NCBI GenBank assembly: GCA_007126415.1
Contig: SLBH01000198.1
Span: 1-12,835, forward strand
From: Spirochaetales bacterium
Lineage (GTDB): Bacteria; Spirochaetota; Spirochaetia; DSM-27196; SLAA01
Length of the DNA stretch: 12,835 nucleotides
Reading direction: 5' to 3'
Shown here: positions 6,408 to 12,835 of the stretch, in pieces
How the letters are laid out: every line of letters begins with the position of its first letter
Numbering within the stretch: the stretch's first letter is position 1
Program-made: the position numbers and the translations under genes
The notes under the pieces: model-generated
The model's database searches: none
Told to the model about the DNA's origin: nothing
The model's input: the letters and a program-made list of their open reading frames with translations, nothing else

Positions 6408-7876
6408 ACGAGCTCCTGCTTCACGATATCTCGCGCAATTCTCGACGCGATAAATGTCATCGGCACGCCGACGCCCGGATGCGTATACTGGCCGGTGTAA
6501 TAGAGGCCTTGCACCTTGCGACTGCGCATCTGGGGGCGAAACACCGCGGTTTGAAACAGCGTGTGAGCGAGTCCGAGCGAGGTCCCGCTGTAGGCGTTGT
6601 AGTCGGCTTTGAAATCGCGGTGCGAGTAGATGCGTTTCACGAGTATATCACGATGCATATCGTTACCGGTTAACTCCCCAAAATGGTCCATCACCTGCGT
6701 GATCAGCCGCTCGCGCTGTTCATCGGTGTCCTCGAGCGCCGGTGACACCGGCACCAGAAAGAATACGTTCTCGGTACCCTCTGCGGCTACCTCGGGATCA
6801 TCGAAAGAAGCGCAACTGACGTAATACGAGGGATGCTCGGGCCAGGCCGGCCGCTTGAAGATCGCGTCGAAGTGTGCGTTCCAAGGCTGTGCAAAATACA
6901 GATTGTGATGCGCAACATTCTTGAGCTTCCGGCTGTAGCCCAGGTACACAATCACCATCGTGGGAGCGAGCGTTCGCTTGCGCCAATAGCGCTCGGAGTA
7001 ACTGCGATGCTCCGGCGCAAGCAGCTCCAACTCGGCGTGCGCGTAGTCCGCGTTCATCACGACCGCGTCGGCTGCGATCTCACCTTCATCGGTGCGCACC
7101 GCGGTAGTCTTGCCGTTCTTCACTACTACCTCGCGGACCGGCGAGCCGAGGCGTATCTCTACACCGTTTTCCCGCAACACCCGCTCGAGCCCGGCGACCA
7201 TCGCGGCCATTCCGCCCTTCGGGAACCACACCCCTTGGTTAAGATCGAGGTGCGACATGATTGAGTACAGCGCCGGCGCTTGCTCAGGGCTGGTCCCAAG
7301 AAACACCATCGCGTACTGTAGGATCTGCCGCGCGCGCTCGTCCTTGAAGTACTTACCCACGAAACGGTCGAGGTCCGAGAACACGTTTAGCTTCAGCCCT
7401 TCGGTCATCAAACGCCAATTGAAAAACTGAGAGAGACTACGATACTCGCGGTAGAGAAACTCGCCGACCGCAACGTCGTATTTGTACTCCGCAGCTTTCA
7501 AATACTCGCGAAGCCGCGCTCCGCCGCCGGGCTCGAAGCTTTCGAACAACGCGACCGTCTCTTCGAGCCGAGGAGTAACGGTAACCGGATCGGCGTTTTG
7601 AAAGAACACACGGTACGCAGGATCCAACTGCTGCAGGCCGTAATAGTCCTCGCGCCGAAGGCCGAGATCGGCGAAGAACCCCTCGAAAACTTCCGGCATC
7701 AGGTACCACGAAGGCCCCATATCGAACACGAAGCCGTGCGAACGCCACGACCGCGCCCGGCCACCGAGCTCGTTGTTTTTCTCCACCAGCTCAACACGGT
7801 ACCCCGCATGCGCCAAGTACGCCGCCGTCGTTAAGCCGCCGAACCCCCCGCCGACCACACAGACACGTTTACTCAT
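6404..7876 (-). CDS. crtI: CrtI-type phytoene desaturase
   Basis: The 490-residue flavoprotein is a CrtI/CrtN/CrtO-family carotene desaturase. The N-terminal FAD-binding motif is VVGGGFGG (7-14), followed by VELVEKNNELGGRARS and FDMGPSWYLMP. WFPKGGMAAMVAGLERVL lies mid-protein, and the C-terminal FAD-contact motif GLYYTGQYTHPGVGVPM is at 457-473, followed by ASRIARDIV. Bacterial CrtI usually has GAGTHPGAGLPG there; GQYTHPGVGVPM is a variant form. The enzyme would desaturate phytoene stepwise toward lycopene or a related polyene; the number of steps cannot be read from sequence. It is the first gene of crtI-crtB-crtE. A Shine-Dalgarno (TAGGAG on the minus strand, 7881-7886) and an extended -10 promoter precede it. 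No cyclase, hydroxylase or ketolase lies nearby. Confidence 0.93.
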   Translation of the reverse strand: MSKRVCVVGGGFGGLTTAAYLAHAGYRVELVEKNNELGGRARSWRSHGFVFDMGPSWYLMPEVFEGFFADLGLRREDYYGLQQLDPAYRVFFQNADPVTVTPRLEETVALFESFEPGGGARLREYLKAAEYKYDVAVGEFLYREYRSLSQFFNWRLMTEGLKLNVFSDLDRFVGKYFKDERARQILQYAMVFLGTSPEQAPALYSIMSHLDLNQGVWFPKGGMAAMVAGLERVLRENGVEIRLGSPVREVVVKNGKTTAVRTDEGEIAADAVVMNADYAHAELELLAPEHRSYSERYWRKRTLAPTMVIVYLGYSRKLKNVAHHNLYFAQPWNAHFDAIFKRPAWPEHPSYYVSCASFDDPEVAAEGTENVFFLVPVSPALEDTDEQRERLITQVMDHFGELTGNDMHRDILVKRIYSHRDFKADYNAYSGTSLGLAHTLFQTAVFRPQMRSRKVQGLYYTGQYTHPGVGVPMTFIASRIARDIVKQELV

Positions 7877-7908
7877 AGACTCCTACACTGTTCCCGCAGT
7901 CTTGAGGG

Positions 7909-7917
7909 AATATACCA
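7909..7917 (-). promoter_or_regulatory. Extended -10 promoter element upstream of crtI
   Basis: Read on the minus strand, this is TGGTATATT, an extended -10 (TGn plus TATATT). Transcription would start near 7902, giving a leader of about 25 nt that holds the crtI Shine-Dalgarno. A TTGAAA lies only 13 bp upstream of the -10, too close for a standard -35, so the TGn extension probably matters. Confidence 0.45.
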
Positions 7918-8034
7918 AACATTAGGGTTTCAAGAAAGGACTGCCGCGCGGCGTGTTGATAGTTTTCGCGTTTCGTTTATCCCTACCGCGAACCGGTGTC
8001 GGGCTCGCAACCGCCCTGCGCCTGAACACCCACG

Positions 8035-8063
8035 TTGACAGAGAGCGGACGGAGGTCTACATT
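8035..8063 (+). promoter_or_regulatory. Strong sigma-70-type promoter of the FKBP gene
   Basis: A perfect -35 TTGACA (8035-8040) and a good -10 TACATT (8058-8063) are separated by exactly 17 bp. Transcription would begin near 8070, leaving a short leader of about 15 nt with the GGAGG (8073-8077) of the gene. This is the clearest promoter in the window. Confidence 0.75.
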
Positions 8064-8084
8064 CTGACCCACGGAGGTTTCCTC

Positions 8085-8678
8085 ATGCAGAAAATATTTT
8101 TGGGCGCTTTGGTCGCCCTCATGGCGACCGCAACCATAGTTCCCGGCTTCGCCCGCGGCTCTCAGGAGCCTGAAGAACCCGAGATCGTTGTCGCGCCCAA
8201 CAAGGTCGTTGAGATCCACTACGAAGGCACTCTGAGCGACGGTAGCGTGTTCGATAGTTCGGAAGGCCAAGAGCCGCTTGAGTTTGTGTTTGGTGTCGGG
8301 ATGTTGATCCCCGGGTTGGAGGACGGCCTCGAAGGAATGGCGGAAGGCGAAACCGCTACCATTGAGGTATCGGCGGAGGACGCTTACGGCCCGCGCGAGG
8401 AACAAGCGGTGCAGCCCATTCCCCGAGGCGAGATAGACCCCGAGATAGAGCTGGAGGAAGGCATGCAGCTCGTTGGGCAGTCGCCGCAGGGGCCGATGAT
8501 CGTGACGGTACTCGAGTTCGACGACGAGACCGTTATGATCGATTTTAACCACCCGCTCGCCGGTGAAGACCTCACCTTCGAGATTGAGGTGGTCTCGATC
8601 CGCGAAGCCGACGAAGACGAGATGCGGCAGATGCAGAGTCCCGGAGCGCCGGCTCCCGAGGAGATGCCTGTCCAGTAA
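8085..8678 (+). CDS. Exported SlyD-like FKBP peptidyl-prolyl isomerase
   Basis: The 197-residue protein has an N-terminal signal peptide (MQKIFLGALVALMATATIVP then GFARGS) with no cysteine, so it is probably a soluble periplasmic protein rather than a lipoprotein. The FKBP core starts at VVEIHYEGTLSDGSVFDSS (41-59) and VFGVGMLIPGLEDGLEGM (68-85). AEDAYGPREE leads into an inserted flap (about 109-156). The SlyD hallmark MIDFNHPLAGEDLTFEIEVVSI (151-172) closes the fold. SlyD proteins isomerise proline bonds and act as chaperones through the flap; this one lacks a His/Cys-rich metal-binding tail and ends in an acidic, proline-rich tail. I chose ATG 8085 because GGAGG ends 7 bp before it and a -35/-10 promoter lies just upstream; the frame is open further upstream but would run through that promoter. 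It diverges from the crt operon and is probably transcribed alone, since a terminator follows. Confidence 0.92.
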   Translation: MQKIFLGALVALMATATIVPGFARGSQEPEEPEIVVAPNKVVEIHYEGTLSDGSVFDSSEGQEPLEFVFGVGMLIPGLEDGLEGMAEGETATIEVSAEDAYGPREEQAVQPIPRGEIDPEIELEEGMQLVGQSPQGPMIVTVLEFDDETVMIDFNHPLAGEDLTFEIEVVSIREADEDEMRQMQSPGAPAPEEMPVQ

Positions 8679-8695
8679 GGATGTGCGGGTTATCC

Positions 8696-8726
8696 GGGCG
8701 TTTCCCACGCCTAAACCGCCCTTTTT
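8696..8726 (+). terminator. Rho-independent terminator of the FKBP gene
   Basis: GGGCGTTT (8696-8703) pairs with AAACCGCCC (8713-8721), leaving one bulged C and a 9-nt loop, followed at once by TTTTT (8722-8726). It starts 17 bp after the FKBP stop codon. A competing smaller hairpin (GGCGT with ACGCC) exists within it. Confidence 0.75.
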
Positions 8727-8899
8727 GCAACATTTTTTTCGGCATAACGGCACAAGGCTTCGGCAATGGTAATAATTTGCTGAAGCCTTTCTTTTTTCGT
8801 GGCGCCATACCCCCTAAGACTGCGCGCCAAATAAATATTGACCACCGCATTCAACGCCAACATGCACAAAATCCGCAAAGTTTCGTTATTCAAAGGCAA
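8711..8899 (-). CDS. Candidate small AT-rich reading frame, 62 residues, unrecognised
   Basis: From TTG 8899 the minus strand encodes 62 residues ending AEKNVAKRAV and a TAG at 8711-8713. An AAGGT 6 bp before the TTG could serve as Shine-Dalgarno; an internal ATG lies at 8863. The frame is open further back to a TAG at 8948-8950 (78 sense codons in all). The protein would have a hydrophobic stretch (ILCMLALNAVVNIYLA, 10-25) followed by a basic, probably helical part (ATKKERLQQIITIAEALCRY). Codon use is unlike the neighbours: leucine is mostly TTG, lysine is always AAA and isoleucine always ATT. This points to a different origin, perhaps a remnant of a transferred gene or a piece of a dispersed repeat. 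The frame also contains the 8754-8797 hairpin, and its end overlaps the FKBP terminator, so it may not be a real gene. Confidence 0.3.
   Translation of the reverse strand: MPLNNETLRILCMLALNAVVNIYLARSLRGYGATKKERLQQIITIAEALCRYAEKNVAKRAV
8754..8797 (+). terminator. Second hairpin with T run, possible backup terminator
   Basis: AAGGCTTCGGCAA (8754-8766) pairs over 13 positions with TTGCTGAAGCCTT (8777-8789), with one G-T type pair and a 10-nt loop. TCTTTTTT (8790-8797) follows. On the plus strand this looks like a second intrinsic terminator behind the FKBP gene. There is no T run on the other side, so it would act only on plus-strand transcripts. Confidence 0.5.
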
Positions 8900-8966
8900 A
8901 TCGCGACCTTGAGCGAATAATAGTAAGAATTTTGCACAAAAAAACGCCTAGTTTTGGCTTTCTTTG

Positions 8967-8995
8967 TTGACCCTCAATGAAACAATCACTATTAT
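8967..8995 (+). promoter_or_regulatory. Promoter of the ilvB-ilvN-leuC-leuD operon
   Basis: TTGACC (8967-8972) and TATTAT (8990-8995) are 17 bp apart, both close to consensus. An overlapping TATAAC (8993-8998) would give a 20-bp spacer and is less likely. Transcription should start near 9002, leaving about 40 nt of leader with AAGGGAGG (9026-9033), too short for a classical attenuator. Confidence 0.6.
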
Positions 8996-9041
8996 AACCG
9001 AATCATGAGCGGCCAAAGCATCACAAAGGGAGGCTTTGTAT

Positions 9042-10775
9042 ATGGAAAACACAAAAAAGACCGGCGCTGAAGTGATCGTGGACCTGATCCAGCAGCAAGG
9101 CGTTGAGTATATTTTCGGTCTGCCGGGTGGAGCGGCAATCCCGATTTTTGACGCGCTCGTAGACTCACCGGTGAAACTCATCCTCACCCGTCACGAGCAA
9201 GGCGCGGCACACATGGCCGACGGATTTGCACGCTCCACCGGTCGCCCCGGAGTTGTGCTCGTAACATCCGGCCCCGGCGCCACAAACACCGTTACCGGAC
9301 TCCTTACCGCACAGATGGACTCAGTGCCGATGGTTGTGTTCTGTGGCCAGCAGACCACCTGGAATCTCGGGCTCGACGCATTTCAGGAGGCCGATGTTTC
9401 GGGGATCAGCTACCCGGTTGTGAAACACTCGTACCTCTTGAAGGATCCCGAAGATATTCCACGCGTGGTGCGCGAGGCGTTTCATATCGCCCAAACCGGC
9501 CGCCCGGGCCCGGTCTTGGTAGACGTTCCGAAAGACGTTTCAAGCGCGATGATAGACCCCAACTATAACGAGGAGTTCCACCTTCCGGGGTACAACGTAC
9601 CGTTGGACGGCGCGCGTGAAGATATCGAGAAGGCCGCTCGGATGCTGCAGGAAGCGCGTCGGCCGGTGCTCCTGGTGGGACACGGGGCGGTGATTTCCGG
9701 CGCAACCAAGGCGATCACGTATCTGGCTGAAAAGCTGCAGGTACCGGTTACCAATACCCTGCTCGGCAAGGGCTGCTTTCCCGAGACGCATCCATTGAGC
9801 CTCGGGATGCTCGGAATGCACGGCACGGCCTACGCAAACAAAGCGGTAGATGCCTGCGACCTCATCGTCTCGATCGGTTCGCGCTGGGACGATCGCATCG
9901 TCGGCAACCCCAAAAAGTTCTGCGTCAACGCCAAGAAGATCCACATCGATATAGACGCCGCCGAGTTTCACAAGACGCTCAAGATGGATTGTTGCATCCA
10001 TGGCGATGCCAAGAACGTCGTCGAGGAACTCGCTGCAATCGCCGAACGCGGCGATACCGCCGAATGGCTTGCTCAGACCGAACAATGGAAGAAGCAACAC
10101 CCGCTGAAGTTTCGAAAGAGCGGCAAGCTCAAGGCACAACACGTGATCGACGAGTTCTACAAGCAGACCAACGGCAAGGCCTTCGTCACCACGGACGTTG
10201 GTCAGCACCAGATGTGGGCGGCGCAGTACTACCTCACCGACGAACGCTACCGCTGGCTCTCCTCCGGTGGCGCCGGCACAATGGGCTTTGGGTTCCCGTC
10301 CGCGATCGGCGCGCAGTTCGGTAACCCCGACGCCACCGTACTAACAATTGTGGGCGACGGCGGCTTTCAGATGACGCTGGCCGAACTCTCTACCGCGGTA
10401 ATCCACAAGCTTCCGATCAAGATCATCATCATCAATAACGCCTACCTCGGGATGGTCCGCCAGTGGCAGAACCTCTTCTACGAGAACCGCCTCTCCGGAG
10501 TTGATCTCGAAGGCAACCCCGATTTCGTGAAACTCGGCGAAAGCTACGGATGCAAAGGCATCCGCATTCGCCGCAGCGCCGATGTGCGTCGATTGGTTTC
10601 GGCGGCGCTCGAGCACAACGACGGACCGTGTATCATCGATGTCGAGGTCGAAAAAGAAGACAACGTATTCCCGATGATCCCTGCCGGAGCGTCAATGGGG
10701 GAGATGATTCTCGAGCCGTCGCCCAAAGAGAAAGACCGAAAGATCAAGCTCGAAAAACCAGTGGGGAGCACGTAA
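9042..10775 (+). CDS. ilvB: Acetolactate (acetohydroxyacid) synthase large, catalytic subunit
   Basis: The 577-residue ThDP enzyme joins two pyruvates to acetolactate, or pyruvate with 2-oxobutyrate to acetohydroxybutyrate, the first common step to valine, isoleucine and leucine. The ThDP-activating glutamate is Glu52 in LTRHEQGAAHMADGFAR (48-64). FGLPGG (25-30), TSGPGATN, a central FAD-binding domain with GMLGMHG and SRWDDR, and SSGGAGTMGFGFPSAIGA follow. The cofactor motif starts GDGG (438-441) and ends at Asn465-Asn466, with MVRQWQ close behind, as expected for true AHAS rather than other ThDP enzymes. I chose ATG 9042 because AAGGGAGG ends 8 bp before it; an in-frame TTG at 9036 is only 2 bp from that site. 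It heads the operon and is followed after 3 bp by its regulatory subunit gene. Confidence 0.97.
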   Translation: MENTKKTGAEVIVDLIQQQGVEYIFGLPGGAAIPIFDALVDSPVKLILTRHEQGAAHMADGFARSTGRPGVVLVTSGPGATNTVTGLLTAQMDSVPMVVFCGQQTTWNLGLDAFQEADVSGISYPVVKHSYLLKDPEDIPRVVREAFHIAQTGRPGPVLVDVPKDVSSAMIDPNYNEEFHLPGYNVPLDGAREDIEKAARMLQEARRPVLLVGHGAVISGATKAITYLAEKLQVPVTNTLLGKGCFPETHPLSLGMLGMHGTAYANKAVDACDLIVSIGSRWDDRIVGNPKKFCVNAKKIHIDIDAAEFHKTLKMDCCIHGDAKNVVEELAAIAERGDTAEWLAQTEQWKKQHPLKFRKSGKLKAQHVIDEFYKQTNGKAFVTTDVGQHQMWAAQYYLTDERYRWLSSGGAGTMGFGFPSAIGAQFGNPDATVLTIVGDGGFQMTLAELSTAVIHKLPIKIIIINNAYLGMVRQWQNLFYENRLSGVDLEGNPDFVKLGESYGCKGIRIRRSADVRRLVSAALEHNDGPCIIDVEVEKEDNVFPMIPAGASMGEMILEPSPKEKDRKIKLEKPVGST

Positions 10776-10778
10776 ACC

Positions 10779-11363
10779 ATGAGCATGAACAAGAGCAACG
10801 GAAACGGAAGCGGAACAACGGTGATACCTACAAGCGCCAAGGCACCGGAGCAAGCTCAAACGCCCGCAATCGACGAAAAGCACACGATCAGCCTGTTCGT
10901 GAGTAACAAGCCCGGCGTCCTGATCCGGATCGCGCTCGTGTTCGCGCGTCGCGGGTACAACATCGACAGCCTCGTGGTCTCCCCCTCCAATGACCCGGCA
11001 TTCTCGACGATGAACATCGTCGCAACCGGCGACAAGGAGGTGCTCGACCAAATTCTCAAACAGCTGAACAAACTCATAGACGTGGTTCACGCCTCGGACC
11101 GCACCGGCGAGAACATCCTGCAACGCGAGCTCGCCTTGATTAAGCTCAACTGTGAGCCCGACGTGCGTAAGGACGTACTGCAACTCGCTCACTCGCTCAA
11201 CTGTGAGGTATTGGATATCAGCGAGCATAGCATTACACTGCAGATCACCGGTGAGTCTGAGAAACTCGACGGCGCTAACCGCGTCTTTGAACGCTACGGA
11301 GTGCTCGAGATCATGCGAACCGGTAAGGTACTGATGGCGCGCGGCGAACAGTTGACCTCGTAG
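10779..11363 (+). CDS. ilvN: Acetolactate synthase small, regulatory subunit
   Basis: The 194-residue protein has an ACT domain starting at KHTISLFVSNKPGVLIRIA (34-52) with RRGYNIDSLVV and FSTMNIVATGD, and a C-terminal small-subunit domain (VLDISEHSITLQITGE, ending in VLEIMRTGKVLMARGE). It activates IlvB and confers feedback inhibition by valine or a related amino acid. The family core is about 160-175 residues; here about 33 extra N-terminal residues, rich in Asn, Ser, Gly, Thr and Ala, precede the ACT domain. GGGGAG (10763-10768) lies 10 bp before the ATG, and a second ATG at 10785 is possible; neither removes the extension. It starts 3 bp after the ilvB stop, fitting coupled expression of the two subunits. 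Confidence 0.95.
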   Translation: MSMNKSNGNGSGTTVIPTSAKAPEQAQTPAIDEKHTISLFVSNKPGVLIRIALVFARRGYNIDSLVVSPSNDPAFSTMNIVATGDKEVLDQILKQLNKLIDVVHASDRTGENILQRELALIKLNCEPDVRKDVLQLAHSLNCEVLDISEHSITLQITGESEKLDGANRVFERYGVLEIMRTGKVLMARGEQLTS

Positions 11364-11400
11364 GCCGCAGCGCCCACACAGCTATTGAGAGGAGTACACC

Positions 11401-12801
11401 ATGGCCGAGAACCTGTTTAACAAGGTCTGGGATCTGCACAAGGTCAAGCGGTTGGAGTCCGGACAGGATCAGCTGTTCATAGGACTGCACCTCATCCACG
11501 AAGTTACCTCCCCGCAAGCCTTCGACATGCTCAAGGAGCGCGGGCTTAAGGTGCTGTATCCCGACCGCACCTTCGCGACCGTCGACCACATCGTCCCGAC
11601 CGCCTCGCAGGCGCGCCCGTTTTCCGACACCCTCGCCGAGGAGATGATGCAGGCGATCGAGCGCAACACCGCCGAGCATGGCATCGAGTTCTTTGGTCTG
11701 CATACCGACAACCAGGGCATCGTACACATCATCGGGCCGGAGCTCGGGCTCACCCAACCCGGCATGACGATCGCCTGCGGCGACTCACACACCTCAACCC
11801 ACGGCGCGTTCGGCTCGATCGGGTTCGGTATCGGCACCTCGCAGATACGCGATGTACTCGCGACGCAGTGCATGGCGATCAGCCGCCCCAAGGTTCGAAA
11901 GATCGATGTCCGCGGCTCGCTCAAGCCCGGTGTATACGCCAAAGACATCATTCTCAAGATCATCGCGTCGCTCGGCGTTCACGGTGGAATCGGCTATGCC
12001 TACGAGTACGCCGGAGAGGCTATCCGCGCGCTCTCGATGGAAGAGCGCATGACGATCTGTAACATGAGCATCGAGGGGGGCGCTCGGGTGGGCTACGTAA
12101 GCCCCGACCAAACCACCTACGAGTACATCAAAGGAAGACGCTACGCGCCCAAAGACGAAGCGTTCGAGCAGGCGGTGGAGTACTGGAACGGTATTGCATC
12201 GCCCGAAGATGCCGGGTACGACGACGTCTTCGAGCTGAATGCCGACGAGCTCGAGCCGATGGTTACCTGGGGCATCAACCCCGGGCAGGCAATCGGCGTT
12301 ACCCAACGCACGCCGCGCATCAACGAGGTAGACCGTGACCATCGCGAAGTGGCCGAGAAAGCCTACGAGCATATGGGCTTCAACGAAGGCGATACCGTAA
12401 AGGATAAGCCGATCGATATCGCGTTTCTCGGCTCCTGCACCAACGCGCGCATCAGCGACCTGCGGGAGGCGGCACGCTACCTCGAGGGCAAGCGAGTCGC
12501 GCCTTCGGTGCAGGCGTTTGTCGTTCCCGGCTCCAAACAGGTCGCCAAACAGGCCGAGGCCGAAGGGCTCCCGAAGATTTTTTCGGAGGCCGGGTTTGAG
12601 TGGCGCGGAGCCGGATGTTCTATGTGCCTCGCGATGAACCCCGACAAACTCGAGGGTCGGCAGCTCTGCGCCAGCTCCTCGAACAGGAACTTCATCGGCC
12701 GGCAAGGCTCGCCCACCGGGCGCACCGTGTTGATGAGCCCCACCATGGTGGCGGCAGCGGCGGTGAACGGACGCGTCGTCGATATTCGCGAGCATCTGTA
12801 A
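11401..12801 (+). CDS. leuC: 3-isopropylmalate dehydratase large subunit
   Basis: LeuC (466 residues, standard length for the bacterial type) forms isopropylmalate isomerase with LeuD and moves the hydroxyl of 2-isopropylmalate in leucine synthesis. The [4Fe-4S] cluster cysteines are Cys346 (FLGSCTNARI) and Cys406 and Cys409 (GAGCSMCLAMN). TIACGDSHTSTHGAFGSIGFGIGTS (123-147), LFIGLHLIHEVTSPQAF (25-41), ATVDHIVPT and SSSNRNFIGRQGSPTGRTVLMSP are aconitase-family blocks. AGAGGAG (11388-11394) precedes the ATG by 6 bp. It follows ilvN after 37 bp with no terminator or promoter visible, so leucine and valine/isoleucine genes appear to be co-transcribed. Confidence 0.97.
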   Translation: MAENLFNKVWDLHKVKRLESGQDQLFIGLHLIHEVTSPQAFDMLKERGLKVLYPDRTFATVDHIVPTASQARPFSDTLAEEMMQAIERNTAEHGIEFFGLHTDNQGIVHIIGPELGLTQPGMTIACGDSHTSTHGAFGSIGFGIGTSQIRDVLATQCMAISRPKVRKIDVRGSLKPGVYAKDIILKIIASLGVHGGIGYAYEYAGEAIRALSMEERMTICNMSIEGGARVGYVSPDQTTYEYIKGRRYAPKDEAFEQAVEYWNGIASPEDAGYDDVFELNADELEPMVTWGINPGQAIGVTQRTPRINEVDRDHREVAEKAYEHMGFNEGDTVKDKPIDIAFLGSCTNARISDLREAARYLEGKRVAPSVQAFVVPGSKQVAKQAEAEGLPKIFSEAGFEWRGAGCSMCLAMNPDKLEGRQLCASSSNRNFIGRQGSPTGRTVLMSPTMVAAAAVNGRVVDIREHL

Positions 12802-12812
12802 CGGAGCACACT

Positions 12813-12835
12813 ATGCAAGAACGGAACATTTCTAT
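12813..12835 (+). CDS. leuD: Start of 3-isopropylmalate dehydratase small subunit (partial)
   Basis: An ATG 11 bp after the leuC stop has GGAG (12803-12806) 6 bp upstream and opens a frame reading MQERNIS before the window ends. The position directly behind leuC, where the small subunit of isopropylmalate isomerase normally lies, makes leuD by far the likeliest identity. The seven visible residues do not prove it. Confidence 0.6.

Larger units (their letters stand above)
8679..9041. other. 363-bp region between FKBP gene and ilvB: two hairpins, AT-rich island, promoter
   Basis: No recognised gene lies here. It holds, in order, the FKBP terminator (8696-8726), an AT-rich island from about 8722 to 8945 (I count about 42% G+C against about 60% in leuC), a second hairpin with a T run (8754-8797), a candidate small minus-strand frame (8711-8899), and the ilvB promoter and Shine-Dalgarno (8967-9033). 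I saw no leader peptide rich in branched-chain codons, no T-box and no attenuator between promoter and ilvB. I found no clear terminal inverted repeats or target duplications at the island edges. Confidence 0.6.

Noticed and set aside
7953..8084. Upstream extension of the FKBP frame
   Set aside because: It runs through a near-consensus promoter and a Shine-Dalgarno, and it would destroy the signal peptide.
8722..8950. Insertion sequence or MITE with terminal inverted repeats
   Set aside because: The ends share only TTTTGCA in direct orientation. I could not find convincing inverted ends or a target-site duplication, so only a general repeat hypothesis is kept.
9036..9041. TTG start for ilvB two codons upstream
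   Set aside because: It is only 2 bp from the Shine-Dalgarno, while ATG 9042 is at the normal 8 bp.
9002..9041. Possible leader-peptide attenuator or T-box ahead of ilvB
   Set aside because: The leader is about 40 nt, without branched-chain codon runs, a specifier stem or a terminator hairpin.
11794..12795. 333-codon open frame antisense to leuC
   Set aside because: High G+C opens long antisense frames. The plus strand encodes a complete LeuC with all cluster cysteines, and the antisense product has no recognisable domain.
1..12835. CRISPR array, tRNA, rRNA or phage and defence genes
   Set aside because: No regularly spaced repeats, tRNA-like cloverleaf or rRNA segments, and no nuclease, integrase or toxin-antitoxin motif, were seen on either strand.

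Overview
The window is a gene-dense bacterial chromosome segment of about 58-60% G+C by eye. It carries core metabolic genes on both strands, with good Shine-Dalgarno sites and ATG or GTG starts. Carotenoid genes, the PdxS/PdxT route to vitamin B6 and a full branched-chain amino acid operon suggest a free-living bacterium. A pigmented free-living spirochaete is my best guess from general resemblance, but nothing here proves the phylum.

Left part (1-2879): the 3' end of an unidentified gene overlaps a metallo-beta-lactamase-fold protein that has lost every recognisable metal ligand. This gene converges on, and overlaps, a minus-strand operon read yggS (PLP homeostasis), a small membrane protein of unknown function, then an RluD-type pseudouridine synthase.

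Middle (2880-7876): the yggS operon diverges from pdxS-pdxT, the two subunits of PLP synthase, across about 110 bp that hold a perfect 14-bp tandem repeat. A PLP-making pair and a PLP-handling protein therefore share one control region. pdxT converges on, and overlaps by 17 bp, a compact minus-strand operon crtI-crtB-crtE. This operon runs from isoprenoid precursors to GGPP, phytoene and desaturated carotene. No cyclase is seen in the window.

Right part (7877-12835): the crt operon diverges from a strongly promoted gene for an exported SlyD-like FKBP prolyl isomerase, which ends in a good rho-independent terminator. Next comes a 363-bp stretch without a recognised gene. It includes an AT-rich island (about 42% G+C) with a candidate small minus-strand reading frame of foreign codon use and a second hairpin. 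A promoter then leads into ilvB-ilvN-leuC-leuD, for acetohydroxyacid synthase and isopropylmalate isomerase; leuD is cut off by the window end.

Most of the window is ordinary metabolism and I see no clear evidence of an undescribed multi-gene system. The items most worth a second look are the AT-rich island, the ligand-less MBL-fold protein, and the yggS/pdxS control region with its tandem repeat.
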